Program-made: the position numbers and the translations under genes
Source of the DNA: Cyanosarcina radialis HA8281-LM2
GTDB taxonomy: Bacteria; Cyanobacteriota; Cyanobacteriia; Cyanobacteriales; CCAP-1448
Direction of reading: 5' to 3'
Assembly: GCA_019359615.1 (NCBI GenBank)
Contig: JAHHHA010000006.1
Coordinates: 186,001-250,000 of the forward strand
DNA length: 64,000 bases
Shown: positions 1 to 8,179 of the stretch, piece by piece
Layout: the number at the start of each line of letters is the position of its first letter
Numbering within the stretch: position 1 is the first letter of the stretch
Notes under the pieces: generated by a model
Database searches by the model: none
Told to the model about the DNA's origin: nothing
What the model saw: only the letters and a program-made list of their open reading frames with translations

Positions 1-1
1 T

Positions 2-676
2 GATGTCGGCGGCGGGACGATGCGTTATATCGAGAAAGCCGAGGATGCTGTCAATCAATTTAACTTCATCTTCAACCGGATTCAAGCCGTCGGACTGACC
101 AATGCTTACCTACTGTTTTCTTTGACTCCTAAGATCCGGCTAGCCGAACTCAAACCTGTAGCTCAAGTCGCCCCAGATACGATCGAACTGCCAGTGCAAG
201 AAGAAGGCGATAAATACGTCGTCCGGCTGGGAGATTTGATGAAAGATGTCTCGCGGGTAATTTTGGCTAATCTCTATGTCGGTCAGTTGCCAGAAGGAGA
301 GCAGATAATTACCAGCTTGCAGGTGCGCTACGACGACCCAATGTTGGGTAAAGTGGGTTTACTCTCAGATTCAGTGCCAGTAACAGCGAATTTCGTCCGT
401 TCTTACCAACCAGCACCGAATGCTGAAGTCCAGCAGCATATTCTGGCGCTAGCCAAGTATCGGCAAACCCAACTGGCAGAACAGAAATTGCAACAAGGCG
501 ATCGCACGGGGGCAGCGACGATGCTGCAAACTGCGGCTAAGACTGCCTTACAAATGGGCGACAGGGGCGCTGCTACTGTCTTACAAACCAGCGCTACTAG
601 GCTGCAAGCTGGAGAAGAACTATCGGAAGCTGACAAGAAGAAAACCCGCATCGTCTCAAAGACTATTTTGCAGTAA
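2..676 (+). CDS. C-terminal part of a von Willebrand factor A-type protein (5' end outside window)
   Basis: The reading frame is open to the left edge, so the gene begins before the window; an internal ATG at 20 is not a credible start. The 224 visible residues look like the tail of cyanobacterial vWA-domain proteins: a beta-rich stretch with the pattern LPEGEQIITSLQVRYDDP, then a helical, Gln/Ala-rich tail (about residues 145-205) with 'GDRTGAATMLQTAAKTAL' followed by a near-copy, a small internal duplication. The MIDAS motif would lie upstream and is not visible. The gene converges on the kinase gene, with a palindromic repeat between them. Confidence 0.55.
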   Translation, partial: DVGGGTMRYIEKAEDAVNQFNFIFNRIQAVGLTNAYLLFSLTPKIRLAELKPVAQVAPDTIELPVQEEGDKYVVRLGDLMKDVSRVILANLYVGQLPEGEQIITSLQVRYDDPMLGKVGLLSDSVPVTANFVRSYQPAPNAEVQQHILALAKYRQTQLAEQKLQQGDRTGAATMLQTAAKTALQMGDRGAATVLQTSATRLQAGEELSEADKKKTRIVSKTILQ

Positions 677-708
677 CGCGCCATTGGCTCTCCCAGTACG
701 AATTTCCT

Positions 709-736
709 GTAGGGGCGCAAAGCTTTGCGCCCCTAC
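709..736. repeat. 28-bp perfect palindrome, dispersed repeat family (copy A)
   Basis: GTAGGGGCGCAA followed by AGCT and the reverse complement of the first arm. The same arms occur at 24303, 36662 and, split by an insertion, at 47440/47669. The sequence after the right arm (CCCAgGATGTGTTG) is also shared with the 24303 and 36662 copies, so the repeat unit is about 40 bp. Its position between convergent genes would let the hairpin act as a transcription stop; that is inference. Confidence 0.85.
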
Positions 737-784
737 CCAGGATGTGTTGCTCGGTTTTTAATTTCTAATTCCGAATTCTTTGAA

Positions 785-2251
785 TCAATTGCTTTGAACT
801 TGCAAAGATTTAATTATTTTTTCTGCTTCATTTAAAAACCGATCGTATTCCCCTAATTCAGCTTCATAGATAACTGCATAGGCTTTAAAATTCTTCAACG
901 TCCAAATTGCCATTGTTTTTAATTTAACTTCGCCGTCGGATCTCGTATAAATAATTCGGTAAGCCTTGTTTCCTGCTAAAGTATCTTCACCTTCACTTTG
1001 AATTTGCACGTCTTGATTGTTCTGCTGAATTTCTTGTTTGGCAAAACTAGTATATTCTTCTAAAGATTTGGGAGATGGTAGATCTTCAACGGTGACGCTG
1101 ACAGTTTCTAAGAATTTATCTGAGTCGCTGGCTCTAGGTGAAACTAGTGTAACTACTTCTTTAGTAATGATGTTGGCGTTTTCTTGTTTATCCCAATTTT
1201 GAGGATAATTAAGTTTAATTCCATACTGAGTATTTTCGTAAGGAGAAACAGGAATATCTGGTTGAAAAACTAATTTTGTGGCTCCAAAAAGGATGGCGAT
1301 CGCACCACCTAATAGCACTAGAGGCAGAACGATTTTTGGATTCCACTTGAGAGAGCGATCCGGTTTCACACCAACAGCAGAAGTGCCTGGAGGCTCAGGA
1401 GCAGCCGTCAAGCTATCGATCGCCTGTAAGACCTCAGCAGCCGAACCATATCGCTTTCTAAAGTCATACAGCACCATTTGGTCTAAAATGTCTGCTAATT
1501 TGGGGTCTACTTGAAGCTGAGTCTCTGACGGCAAACCAGGGCGATCGCGCCAAATGATTTCTAAGGAATTGGGTTCTAAGGGCAGCTTGCTCGGTTCTAC
1601 GCCCGTAAGAGCCTGGATGCAAAGCATTCCTAAAGCGTAAACGTCGCTGCTGAATTGGGGGTTGCCTTGGCGCTGTTCGCTAGGCATATAATTCTGAGTG
1701 CCGATCGCGACCGTGCTGGTGGTGACTAATCCCCCCGTATCGACTATTTGGGTGCTAACTTGTTTCACTGCCCCAAAGTCAATCAGGACGATCTTGCCAT
1801 CCGCTTGGCGGCGAATTAAATTAGAAGGCTTGATATCTCGATGGATGACGCGATTCTGGTGGACGAAAGCTAAGACTTCGGCAATGTCTCGCAACAGAAA
1901 GATGACTTGAGACTCGCTTAGCTGCTTCCCTACGGCGATCTCGTAACTCAGATCGTGTCCGGGAACGAACTCTTCCACTAAAAAGAACTGCTCGTCTTCC
2001 TCAAAATGAGCGAACAGACTGGGGATTCGATCGTGGCTGCCTAACTCGTAAAGAACTTGAGCTTCGCGATCGAACAATTTTTTGGCGGTTTCCAATACTA
2101 AGGGATTATTGGATTGCGGTTTGAGTTGTTTGACTACCCGCTGGGGGCGATCGGGAAGATGCAGATCGACTGCCAAGTAGGTTTCTCCAAACCCACCTTT
2201 GCCCAAACTTTTGACGATCCGATAGTGCCCGCCGAGAAGTTGTCCGATCAT
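785..2251 (-). CDS. Serine/threonine protein kinase with C-terminal PsbP/Mog1-like domain
   Basis: Hanks-type kinase of 488 residues. The glycine loop LGKGGFGETYLA is at 16-27, the lysine at 41 (VVKQLK), the catalytic loop HRDIKPSN at 137-144 and DFG at 158-160, so all catalytic residues are present. A Pro-rich linker leads to one hydrophobic membrane segment near 308-328, then an extracytoplasmic domain (about 340-485) beginning YENTQYGIKLNYPQNW, typical of PsbP/Mog1-fold domains attached to cyanobacterial kinases. The likely role is a membrane sensor kinase with an external ligand- or protein-binding module; its signal and substrates cannot be read. Monocistronic, with its start next to a repeat-rich spacer. 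Confidence 0.9.
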   Translation of the reverse strand: MIGQLLGGHYRIVKSLGKGGFGETYLAVDLHLPDRPQRVVKQLKPQSNNPLVLETAKKLFDREAQVLYELGSHDRIPSLFAHFEEDEQFFLVEEFVPGHDLSYEIAVGKQLSESQVIFLLRDIAEVLAFVHQNRVIHRDIKPSNLIRRQADGKIVLIDFGAVKQVSTQIVDTGGLVTTSTVAIGTQNYMPSEQRQGNPQFSSDVYALGMLCIQALTGVEPSKLPLEPNSLEIIWRDRPGLPSETQLQVDPKLADILDQMVLYDFRKRYGSAAEVLQAIDSLTAAPEPPGTSAVGVKPDRSLKWNPKIVLPLVLLGGAIAILFGATKLVFQPDIPVSPYENTQYGIKLNYPQNWDKQENANIITKEVVTLVSPRASDSDKFLETVSVTVEDLPSPKSLEEYTSFAKQEIQQNNQDVQIQSEGEDTLAGNKAYRIIYTRSDGEVKLKTMAIWTLKNFKAYAVIYEAELGEYDRFLNEAEKIIKSLQVQSN

Positions 2252-2340
2252 GGTGCTGAATGCAGAATTTTAAACTCCAGCAATTCTATCGATTGTGGCA
2301 CACCGTAGCTAAATGTGACTGAAAACTTTCCGATCGAGTT

Positions 2341-2379
2341 TGGGCATGGGGCATGGGGCATAGGGCATAGGGCATAGGG
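2341..2379. repeat. Heptameric tandem repeats (STRR-like) in the spacer 2252-2602
   Basis: Five tandem heptamers of GGGCATG / GGGCATA. This is the reverse complement of the CCCTATG/CCCCATG series at 28930-28982, so one heptamer family occurs twice in the window in opposite orientation. The rest of the spacer, between divergent kinase and coiled-coil genes, must hold both promoters, but no clear promoter motif stood out. A 92-codon frame on the minus strand here is just repeat translation. Confidence 0.8.
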
Positions 2380-2602
2380 GCGGACACTACTATAATATGG
2401 GGTTGCTGCGTCAGTCCTGTTGGAGAACCCGCTGTTAGAGATCTGGTTGCTCGACACCAGCCGATGGGGAGTGCTGCTGGCTGTTAAAAAAATTAACAGG
2501 AAATTTTGGTAATTTTCGATCGCCATGTAGATCTGCCGCTAATATTTGGGCAAACTGCTCGTAAGGCAATTGCTAATATCACTTTTCAGATTTGTTCTAC
2601 TT

Positions 2603-4045
2603 ATGGCAGCAAAGCTCGCTCGTCTTGAGTGCGGCACTATTACTCTTCTTCCTAGCCTCGGTAGGCTAGCCACGATTATTGCTGTTGCTTTGAGCATGAC
2701 AGCGCTGAAAAATTGGGATAACTACCACCAATACTGGAACCGGACAATTTTTGCCGCTCAGACGGTGGATTTTAATCTCTTAAGTCATACCCTACCCGCT
2801 AAACTTTCTTCTAGCTTGATTCAGAGAGACTTTGAGGAGTTACAGCATACCCTAAATAGCAATTACGGACTCTTTGGATTAGTTGTCACCAATTGTCAAA
2901 CTGAGGCGATAGGCTGCCTGAATCAGCAGATTCTCTACATTTCTCAATCGTCTTCCAGAAAGAAAGTGCAATTCACTCTGGCAGATTTATCCCCGTATCC
3001 TTACGATTTGCTGCGAGATCCGCCCCCTATCCTAGCCGAACAAAAATATGCTAGCCCTTATAGCTCCAAGCCGACCGCCACTGGTAAAACTAATCGGGGC
3101 AAAATTATCGGGCGGGTATACTACATCCGCCGGATGCCACCAACTTTTGTCGAAGATACTGGTGCTTGGCTGGGGAACCTGTTTAAGCTTAGGGGTTCGG
3201 GAAGAGTGTATTCTCTTACAGCAGCTTTGTTTCTCACGGGTGGTTTTGCTAGTTGGATAATTATTGAGCTAGTTTTTTGCGGCCAGCGCCAACAACGAGA
3301 ACGATTGCAGCAAAACGCTCGCAAACTCAAGCAACAATTAGAAGAGAAAAACCAGCAGATTTCGTTACTGATCGCTCAAAGAGAGCAATCGCGAACTGAA
3401 TTAGAAAGCTATCAAACCCAGCAGCAGCAATATGCGCAAGAATTAGAAGAAGCGATCGCTTTTTATTCGAGTCAACTAACTGCTCTGCAACATAGCTCAG
3501 AAAACACGCCAACTTTTCAACCCCTGCAAGAGCGATTGGCTGAAATATCCGAAATCCCCACCTTAACGCCAAAGCTAGCTTTATTAGGAAAGAAAGATGT
3601 TGACTCTTTAGGGCAACACCTGCAAAACCGAGAACAAGATCGACAGCAAATCGTTCAGATTTTAGAGTTGTTGCAGCAAGATTTGAGCGATACCCAGGAG
3701 CGAGTTGCCGAAGCTGGTAGCGAGATTGAAAAGCTCGACTTGACTATAAATAAATTGCAGGCAGAGCGCGATCGCACTCAACAGAAAATTCGTAAGCTCA
3801 AGCAGCAATTAGCCAAATCTTCTGCTATAAAACAACTGGAAACTGCCTTAGATAACGCTCAAAAAGCAGAAAGTTTAGCTTTTGAAGAAATCAAACAATT
3901 AGAGGCAGAAAACCAGAAATTGGAAAATGAGAAATGGAAACTGATCGGCGATTTAGAATATGCTAAACAACGAATTAGCTATTTAGAGCAGCAAAGAAAT
4001 GGCAATCGATCGACTGAGAAGAATCTGGTAACTAATGACAATTAA
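2603..4045 (+). CDS. Membrane protein with extracytoplasmic domain and long C-terminal coiled coil
   Basis: Not assigned to a named family. A first hydrophobic segment is near residues 20-35 (ATIIAVALSMTAL), followed by about 150 residues that would face outside and include a Cys pair (VTNCQTEAIGCLNQQ). A second membrane segment (SLTAALFLTGGFASWIIIELVF) is followed by about 230 residues of Gln/Glu/Leu-rich coiled coil running to the end (ERLQQNARKLKQQLEEK and similar). The topology resembles a two-TM sensor or scaffold without an output enzyme. The frame is open to a TTG at 2546, adding 19 hydrophobic residues; neither start has a good ribosome site. The 3' end overlaps the next gene by 11 bp, so the two are probably translated together. 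Confidence 0.6.
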   Translation: MAAKLARLECGTITLLPSLGRLATIIAVALSMTALKNWDNYHQYWNRTIFAAQTVDFNLLSHTLPAKLSSSLIQRDFEELQHTLNSNYGLFGLVVTNCQTEAIGCLNQQILYISQSSSRKKVQFTLADLSPYPYDLLRDPPPILAEQKYASPYSSKPTATGKTNRGKIIGRVYYIRRMPPTFVEDTGAWLGNLFKLRGSGRVYSLTAALFLTGGFASWIIIELVFCGQRQQRERLQQNARKLKQQLEEKNQQISLLIAQREQSRTELESYQTQQQQYAQELEEAIAFYSSQLTALQHSSENTPTFQPLQERLAEISEIPTLTPKLALLGKKDVDSLGQHLQNREQDRQQIVQILELLQQDLSDTQERVAEAGSEIEKLDLTINKLQAERDRTQQKIRKLKQQLAKSSAIKQLETALDNAQKAESLAFEEIKQLEAENQKLENEKWKLIGDLEYAKQRISYLEQQRNGNRSTEKNLVTNDN

Positions 4046-4835
4046 TCTGCTGTTAATTATTACTATATTACTGCATTTTGTCGATCGACCTGCCGCAGCA
4101 GTTACGGTTCCTGAAAGCTTTGAGGAAATTCTTAGCGATCGCGGAGTGCAAGTATACAAAAAAAATTCGGCATCTAGTAAATCAGATTATGTGACAGTGG
4201 TTAATTTGCAGCAAGGAATGCTTCGCAACTTAACAGGCACTCTTACTGACGTACCCAATGGCAAAATCGAGCGCAAATCTACGAACGACTTTTGGAATGA
4301 TGCTGTCAGACAGAACACCTCGACTCGCAAAGCTAGGGTAGTAGTTAACGGTACGTTTTTTTCTCAAAAATATAATCCTACGCCGATCGCTTTTGGCTTA
4401 AAAATTGCAGGCACAACTGTTAGTTACGGTTATGGTTTAGATGAATTTCCTAACTTAACTACGACATTTGCTTTTAACTCATCAACTGCAACTGCCAGCA
4501 TTCAACCTTACGATCTAGTAACATTCGATCGCGATTTTCCCGATGTAGTTGGGGCGCTCGATCCAGCGGCTAATAAGTCTGCCGAGAAATATTTACCCCG
4601 CACTTTTGTCGGCATTCTTGACGACGATGGCGATGCTAATACCGAAACAGTAATTTTCTATTCTAGTAACTCCGCTAGACAAATCGATGCTGTCAATACC
4701 TTGAAAAGTTTTGGCACTAGTTCTGAAGCCATGCTAGACGGCGGTAGTAGCACCGGATTAATAATTAACGGTAGAACTTACATTAGAGCCAGTCGGACAA
4801 TACCGCAAGCGATCGCTATCTATGCTCGGAAGTAG
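4035..4835 (+). CDS. Secreted phosphodiester glycosidase-family (NAGPA/DUF2233-like) protein
   Basis: 266 residues with an N-terminal signal peptide (TINLLLIITILLHF, cleavage around AAAVT) and a mature domain whose end carries the family hallmark MLDGGSSTGLIINGRTY. Other matching pieces are VVVNGTFFSQKYNPTPIAFGLKI and RTFVGILDDDG. The family includes the mammalian 'uncovering enzyme' and bacterial exopolysaccharide-associated proteins that cleave phosphodiester-linked sugars; the bacterial substrate is usually unknown. Translationally coupled to the coiled-coil membrane protein upstream, suggesting both act at the cell envelope. Confidence 0.75.
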   Translation: MTINLLLIITILLHFVDRPAAAVTVPESFEEILSDRGVQVYKKNSASSKSDYVTVVNLQQGMLRNLTGTLTDVPNGKIERKSTNDFWNDAVRQNTSTRKARVVVNGTFFSQKYNPTPIAFGLKIAGTTVSYGYGLDEFPNLTTTFAFNSSTATASIQPYDLVTFDRDFPDVVGALDPAANKSAEKYLPRTFVGILDDDGDANTETVIFYSSNSARQIDAVNTLKSFGTSSEAMLDGGSSTGLIINGRTYIRASRTIPQAIAIYARK

Positions 4836-4920
4836 GAGAGCGAAGAGAGGGCGAAGATGGGGGAGCAGGGGAAGCAGGGGAAGACAAAAGAAAGGCTCTT
4901 AAATCCGAATTCCGAATTCC

Positions 4921-4951
4921 GTTGGCGCAGCCTGCGCTCGGCGCATACTCC
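4921..4951. repeat. 31-bp dispersed repeat, copy 1
   Basis: GTTGGCGCAGCCTGCGCTCG followed by GCGCATACTCC. An identical copy is at 51429-51459, also followed by 'gaactc'. A related, diverged start (GTTGGCGCAGCCTG) occurs near 22153. It contains the small inverted repeat GCGCAG/CTGCGC. The surrounding spacer 4836-4966 is otherwise purine-rich simple sequence. Confidence 0.8.
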
Positions 4952-4966
4952 GAACTCTTCTAAAAA

Positions 4967-5800
4967 CTATCTTTTCAATCGCTGCCTGACACCATCAGCA
5001 ATTTTTTGACCCAAATAGTTAGGAATCGAGCTTTCATTCGGTCCTAACAGATAAAAAATTAATCTAATTCTTCCCCGCCAAACGATCGAGTTAGCGTTAA
5101 TTACCAGTAAATCTTCTTGCCAAATAGCCCGCATCACTCTGTAAAACAAAGCCAAGTGATTGTCTGCTTCCACCAAAAGGGTAGGCAAATGAAACACCGG
5201 ATCTACATAGAATTGGGTTTCGACATAATTCCCACCCGGATCTAACAAAGCTCGCGCCCTCAAGATCCGCTCGACATCAAGAGTCCCTGCTATAGCTGCC
5301 TCGATTGTTTGAGAGATTTTTTCAGCCCGCTTCTGGCTCAGAGGCTTGCGATCGCGAGATACTAGCAAAGTAATAAACACTAACATTGGATCGCTAGTTT
5401 GACCGTATAAACTCAAACTATGAATGGTGACTCCATAAATCGCCAACACCCCAAAAATATCGCTCAGCAGAAACGATTGGTTGCGGTAGGCAAAATGCAA
5501 GCAAGTTTTGTCGCCTTCCGGTTTAATCTCAATAGCGGCTTGCTGGGTTTTATATATTTGGTAAGCCAGCTTGAGGTTTTGCAGTTGAGCTTCACTGCTG
5601 ACAAACTGCTCGTAGAATTGAGGAAACGAGCGATTAAATTTCTTCAGTAACTCTCGCGTTGATGATTTTAGATCCATTACTGTAGCTAAAGAATTTAGAT
5701 TTGCGGGCAAAGTAAACAGTTCGTATTTGTTGCCACTATCTGCTTTAGCGATCTTAGGAAGAGGAGGTTTGATTGCAGGGCCGCGATCCGATCGAGCCAT
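4967..5800 (-). CDS. Conserved cyanobacterial protein, possible tandem ACT-like regulatory domains
   Basis: 277 residues, soluble, no signal peptide. Two segments look like ACT or GlnD-type ligand-binding modules: about 95-165 (HFAYRNQSFLLSDIFGVLAIYGVTIHSLSLYGQ) and about 195-275 (LPTLLVEADNHLALFYRVMRAIWQEDLLVINANSIVWRG), each with a 'D/N..gLl..v...l....i.i....i' pattern. No nucleotidyltransferase or HD motif precedes them, so this would be a stand-alone sensor. The ACT assignment is inference from pattern; function unknown. Start chosen at the ATG ending at 5800, close to the palindrome in the divergent promoter region. Confidence 0.55.
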   Translation of the reverse strand: MARSDRGPAIKPPLPKIAKADSGNKYELFTLPANLNSLATVMDLKSSTRELLKKFNRSFPQFYEQFVSSEAQLQNLKLAYQIYKTQQAAIEIKPEGDKTCLHFAYRNQSFLLSDIFGVLAIYGVTIHSLSLYGQTSDPMLVFITLLVSRDRKPLSQKRAEKISQTIEAAIAGTLDVERILRARALLDPGGNYVETQFYVDPVFHLPTLLVEADNHLALFYRVMRAIWQEDLLVINANSIVWRGRIRLIFYLLGPNESSIPNYLGQKIADGVRQRLKR

Positions 5801-5824
5801 CCATACAGTTTAAACTACTAGTCG

Positions 5825-5848
5825 CCAAAACCGCGATCGCGGTTTTGG
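5825..5848. promoter_or_regulatory. 24-bp perfect palindrome around a HIP1 site in a divergent promoter region
   Basis: CCAAAACCGC GATC GCGGTTTTGG, perfect over 24 bp, centred on the octamer GCGATCGC. It lies 25 bp upstream of the minus-strand start at 5800 and 160 bp upstream of the GNAT gene. Because the genes diverge, a terminator role is unlikely; an operator or a repeat insertion are the alternatives. Confidence 0.5.
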
Positions 5849-6007
5849 TGGCAGACCAGACATCAAAGCTGTAGAAGTTGTATAGTTACTTTAAGGAAGA
5901 AACTTTCAGCCTCAAGCCTAGCCTTCTCCAGTTCTCTACTCTCAACCCTTGAGAGAGAACTAAAACCATCCCATATCGGAAAACGTCAATCCTTTCACCA
6001 CACCTGC

Positions 6008-6538
6008 ATGGTCTTTTGGAAAAGTTTGTTTAGCAGTTCTGATACTGCCACTGCCTCGAAGCCAGCACCAGTTCAAGGCGAACTGGTTGACATTCCAGGC
6101 GCTAATCCCGCTCAAAATAATTCTCGCATCTTTTTTAGCTTGGATCGGGATATCGATCTCTACGAGCTAGAGGAACTTTGCGATGCTGTCGGTTGGGCGC
6201 GTCGCCCCCTGCGTAAAGTTAAGAAAGCCATGCAGCACAGTTTCTTAGTGGTTTCGATGTGGCAGGTGCGGGGAGCTAGAAAGCAACTTATCGGTTTTGC
6301 CCGCGCTACTTCAGATCACGCTTTTAACGCCACCATCTGGGATGTAGTGGTACATCCAGATTTTCAAACTCAAGGACTGGGTAAAGCTTTGATGAAGTAT
6401 ACGATTAAAAAACTGCGTAACGAGGATATTAGCAATATCACCCTATTTGCCGACCCTCATGTAGTAGATTTTTACGCTCGACTGGGTTTTATCAGCGATC
6501 CAGAAGGCATTAAAGGGATGTTTTGGTATCCCAACTGA
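6008..6538 (+). CDS. GNAT-family N-acetyltransferase (Ycf52/plastid NSI-like)
   Basis: 176 residues. After a variable 35-residue N-terminus comes a compact GNAT fold: [10 protein letters not shown] (beta strand), [21 protein letters not shown] with the acetyl-CoA pyrophosphate loop Q-x-x-G-L-G-K, then [19 protein letters not shown], the conserved C-terminal Tyr region. The pattern matches the short acetyltransferases conserved in cyanobacteria and red-algal plastids (Ycf52) and related to plant chloroplast acetyltransferases. The substrate is probably a protein N-terminus, lysine or small amine; not determinable here. Start is the ATG at 6008, downstream of a 160-bp leader. Confidence 0.8.
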   Translation: MVFWKSLFSSSDTATASKPAPVQGELVDIPGANPAQNNSRIFFSLDRDIDLYELEELCDAVGWARRPLRKVKKAMQHSFLVVSMWQVRGARKQLIGFARATSDHAFNATIWDVVVHPDFQTQGLGKALMKYTIKKLRNEDISNITLFADPHVVDFYARLGFISDPEGIKGMFWYPN

Positions 6539-6579
6539 GGTCGATCGGCAAAATTGAGCTATACTAGATAGGCAAACAA

Positions 6580-6653
6580 CGGGATGTAGCGCAGCTTGGT
6601 AGCGCGCCTGCTTTGGGAGCAGGATGCCGCAGGTTCAAATCCTGTCATCCCGA
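6580..6653 (+). tRNA. tRNA-Pro (anticodon UGG)
   Basis: Cloverleaf read by eye. The acceptor arms CGGGATG (6580-6586) and CATCCCG (6646-6652) pair, with discriminator A6653. The D arm contains AGCTTGGTAG. The anticodon stem CCTGC/GCAGG encloses the loop TTTGGGA with anticodon TGG. The T arm is CAGGTTCAAATCCTG. C1-G72 is the bacterial tRNA-Pro signature. CCA is not encoded. A TATACT-like -10 box lies about 20 bp upstream. Its 3' end is 3 bp from the stop codon of the convergent TPR gene. Confidence 0.97.
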
Positions 6654-6656
6654 TCG

Positions 6657-7484
6657 CTAAGACAATTTGAGAAATTTTTCTAAGGCTGTTACCATGTTTG
6701 GCGGCCAGCGGCGAATGTCTCTTACCCAGTTAATATCTTCATAGCGTCGATCGAGTCCTACGGCTGCTACCCAGTTACTTTCGGCTTCTCCTCGTTGTCC
6801 TTGCGCCCATAAAACGGCGGTTAAAGCCGCCCGCATATCGGCAAATTTAGGATATTTGCGAGTCAGGTTTCGCATGGTTTTCAGGGCTTCATCTTCTCGA
6901 CCGATTTGATATAAAGCTAGAGCATAATTAGCGCGAGCCGCGGCAAATTTAGGATCGATTTCACTGGCTTTTTGATAATCTGCGATCGCTCCTTCCCATT
7001 CTCCTAAACCAGCTTTAGCATTGCCACGATTGTTGTAGCCCATGACATCATTAGGAGCGAGTTCGAGGACGCGATTGTCGTCGGCGATCGCTTCGTTCCA
7101 TTTGCCCAATCTTTCCCAAGCGATGCCGCGATTTAAGTAGGAATCGGGAACATCGGGAGCTAGTTCGATCGATTTATTAAAGTCGGCGATCGCTTCTTTT
7201 AATTTATTCTGACTGACTCTAGAATTGCCGCGATTGCTCCAAGTTGCTGGATTGCCGGGGAATAAATCTATTAGTTGCGTCCAATAGCTCTCGGCGCGAT
7301 CGAAATCGCCATTATTAGTAGCCTCAAAAGCCTGTTGAGATAATCGATCGCCTGCCTGCAATTGGGCTTCTATGGGAGCGGGTATTGTCTGTGGAGTTTG
7401 AGCCGCAACTGGTAGAACGTTTGTCAAAATAGTAGACAAAATTATCAGCATTACGCTGAAGCAAGTAAGAAATCGACGACTCAT
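6657..7484 (-). CDS. Secreted or periplasmic TPR-repeat protein
   Basis: Start taken at the ATG ending at 7484 because GAGGAG sits 5 bp before it and it gives a clean signal peptide (SRRFLTCFSVMLIILSTIL, cleavage near AAQT); the longer frame to 7601 adds an unlikely AT-rich leader. About five tetratricopeptide units follow, for example ATWSNRGNSRVSQNKLKEAI, DSYLNRGIAWERLGKWNEAI, MGYNNRGNAKAGLGEWEGAI and AARANYALALYQIGREDEAL, ending in a Trp-rich tail. It probably acts as a protein-interaction scaffold at the envelope or thylakoid lumen. The exact partner is unknown. Confidence 0.85.
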   Translation of the reverse strand: MSRRFLTCFSVMLIILSTILTNVLPVAAQTPQTIPAPIEAQLQAGDRLSQQAFEATNNGDFDRAESYWTQLIDLFPGNPATWSNRGNSRVSQNKLKEAIADFNKSIELAPDVPDSYLNRGIAWERLGKWNEAIADDNRVLELAPNDVMGYNNRGNAKAGLGEWEGAIADYQKASEIDPKFAAARANYALALYQIGREDEALKTMRNLTRKYPKFADMRAALTAVLWAQGQRGEAESNWVAAVGLDRRYEDINWVRDIRRWPPNMVTALEKFLKLS

Positions 7485-7562
7485 AATTCTCCTCGATCGC
7501 TTATAATTAGTTTTTTCTGTTAATAATATACAATAGAAACAAGAAAATAAAATTATTGAGAT

Positions 7563-7796
7563 ATGGTCAAAACTGTAAATATTCAAGAAGCACAAGCTCA
7601 ACTACCAGCATTATTGTTGCTGGCTTTATCTGGGGATGAAGTTTTAATTGTGGAAGGGGAGAAAATATTGGCAAAACTAATGCCTATTAACGCTCCTAGT
7701 CGCTCGCGAGTCCCCGGACTCAACCGAGGCTCAATGACTCCCAGCGCAGATTTCAACGAACCCCTATCTAATGAGTTTTGGATGGGTCTGGAGTGA
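7563..7796 (+). CDS. Phd/YefM-type antitoxin of a type II toxin-antitoxin pair
   Basis: 77 residues beginning MVKTVNIQEAQAQLPALL, the usual N-terminal DNA-binding start of Phd/YefM antitoxins, followed by GDEVLIVEGEKILAKLMPI and a flexible C-terminus ([10 protein letters not shown]) that would neutralise the toxin. The stop codon overlaps the GTG start of the toxin gene by 3 bp (sequence GTGA), the standard coupled arrangement. Autoregulation of the promoter upstream of 7563 is expected from the family. Confidence 0.9.
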   Translation: MVKTVNIQEAQAQLPALLLLALSGDEVLIVEGEKILAKLMPINAPSRSRVPGLNRGSMTPSADFNEPLSNEFWMGLE

Positions 7797-8179
7797 AAGT
7801 GTTACTGGATACGCAAATCTTTATTTGGTGGGATAGCCGACCAGAAAATCTGTCTGTAACAGCACTTGCCACATTAACAGATACCTCTAACATTTTCGTC
7901 CTAAGTGTGGTTAGCATTTGGGAAATGCAGATTAAGAATCAACTGGGTAAGTTAAGTCTTAGCCGTCCGCTGAACGAATTAGTTGAGAGTCAGCAGTTAG
8001 TAAATAGCTTAGAAATTATGCCAATTCAGGCGGCACATATATTTGCTTTAGCCGGATTGCCTACTTACCACAAAGCTCCATTCGATCGCTTATTAATTGC
8101 ACAGGCGATCGCCGAAAACATGGTTTTGATAAGCGCAGATCGCCTATTTTCCTCTTATTCAGTGAATTTGCTGCAATAA
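7793..8179 (+). CDS. VapC-type PIN-domain ribonuclease toxin
   Basis: Start at the GTG overlapping the antitoxin stop; the frame upstream of it is antitoxin sequence. The 128 residues carry the PIN acidic residues: Asp in [10 protein letters not shown], Glu in VSIWEMQIK, Asp in [10 protein letters not shown] and Asp in [14 protein letters not shown] toxins of this group cut tRNA or rRNA when the antitoxin is degraded. The 3' end overlaps the convergent ruvB gene by 21 bp. Confidence 0.9.
   Translation: MKVLLDTQIFIWWDSRPENLSVTALATLTDTSNIFVLSVVSIWEMQIKNQLGKLSLSRPLNELVESQQLVNSLEIMPIQAAHIFALAGLPTYHKAPFDRLLIAQAIAENMVLISADRLFSSYSVNLLQ

Noticed and set aside
5825-5848. Palindrome as a bidirectional terminator
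   Set aside because: It lies between divergent starts and has no T-tract.
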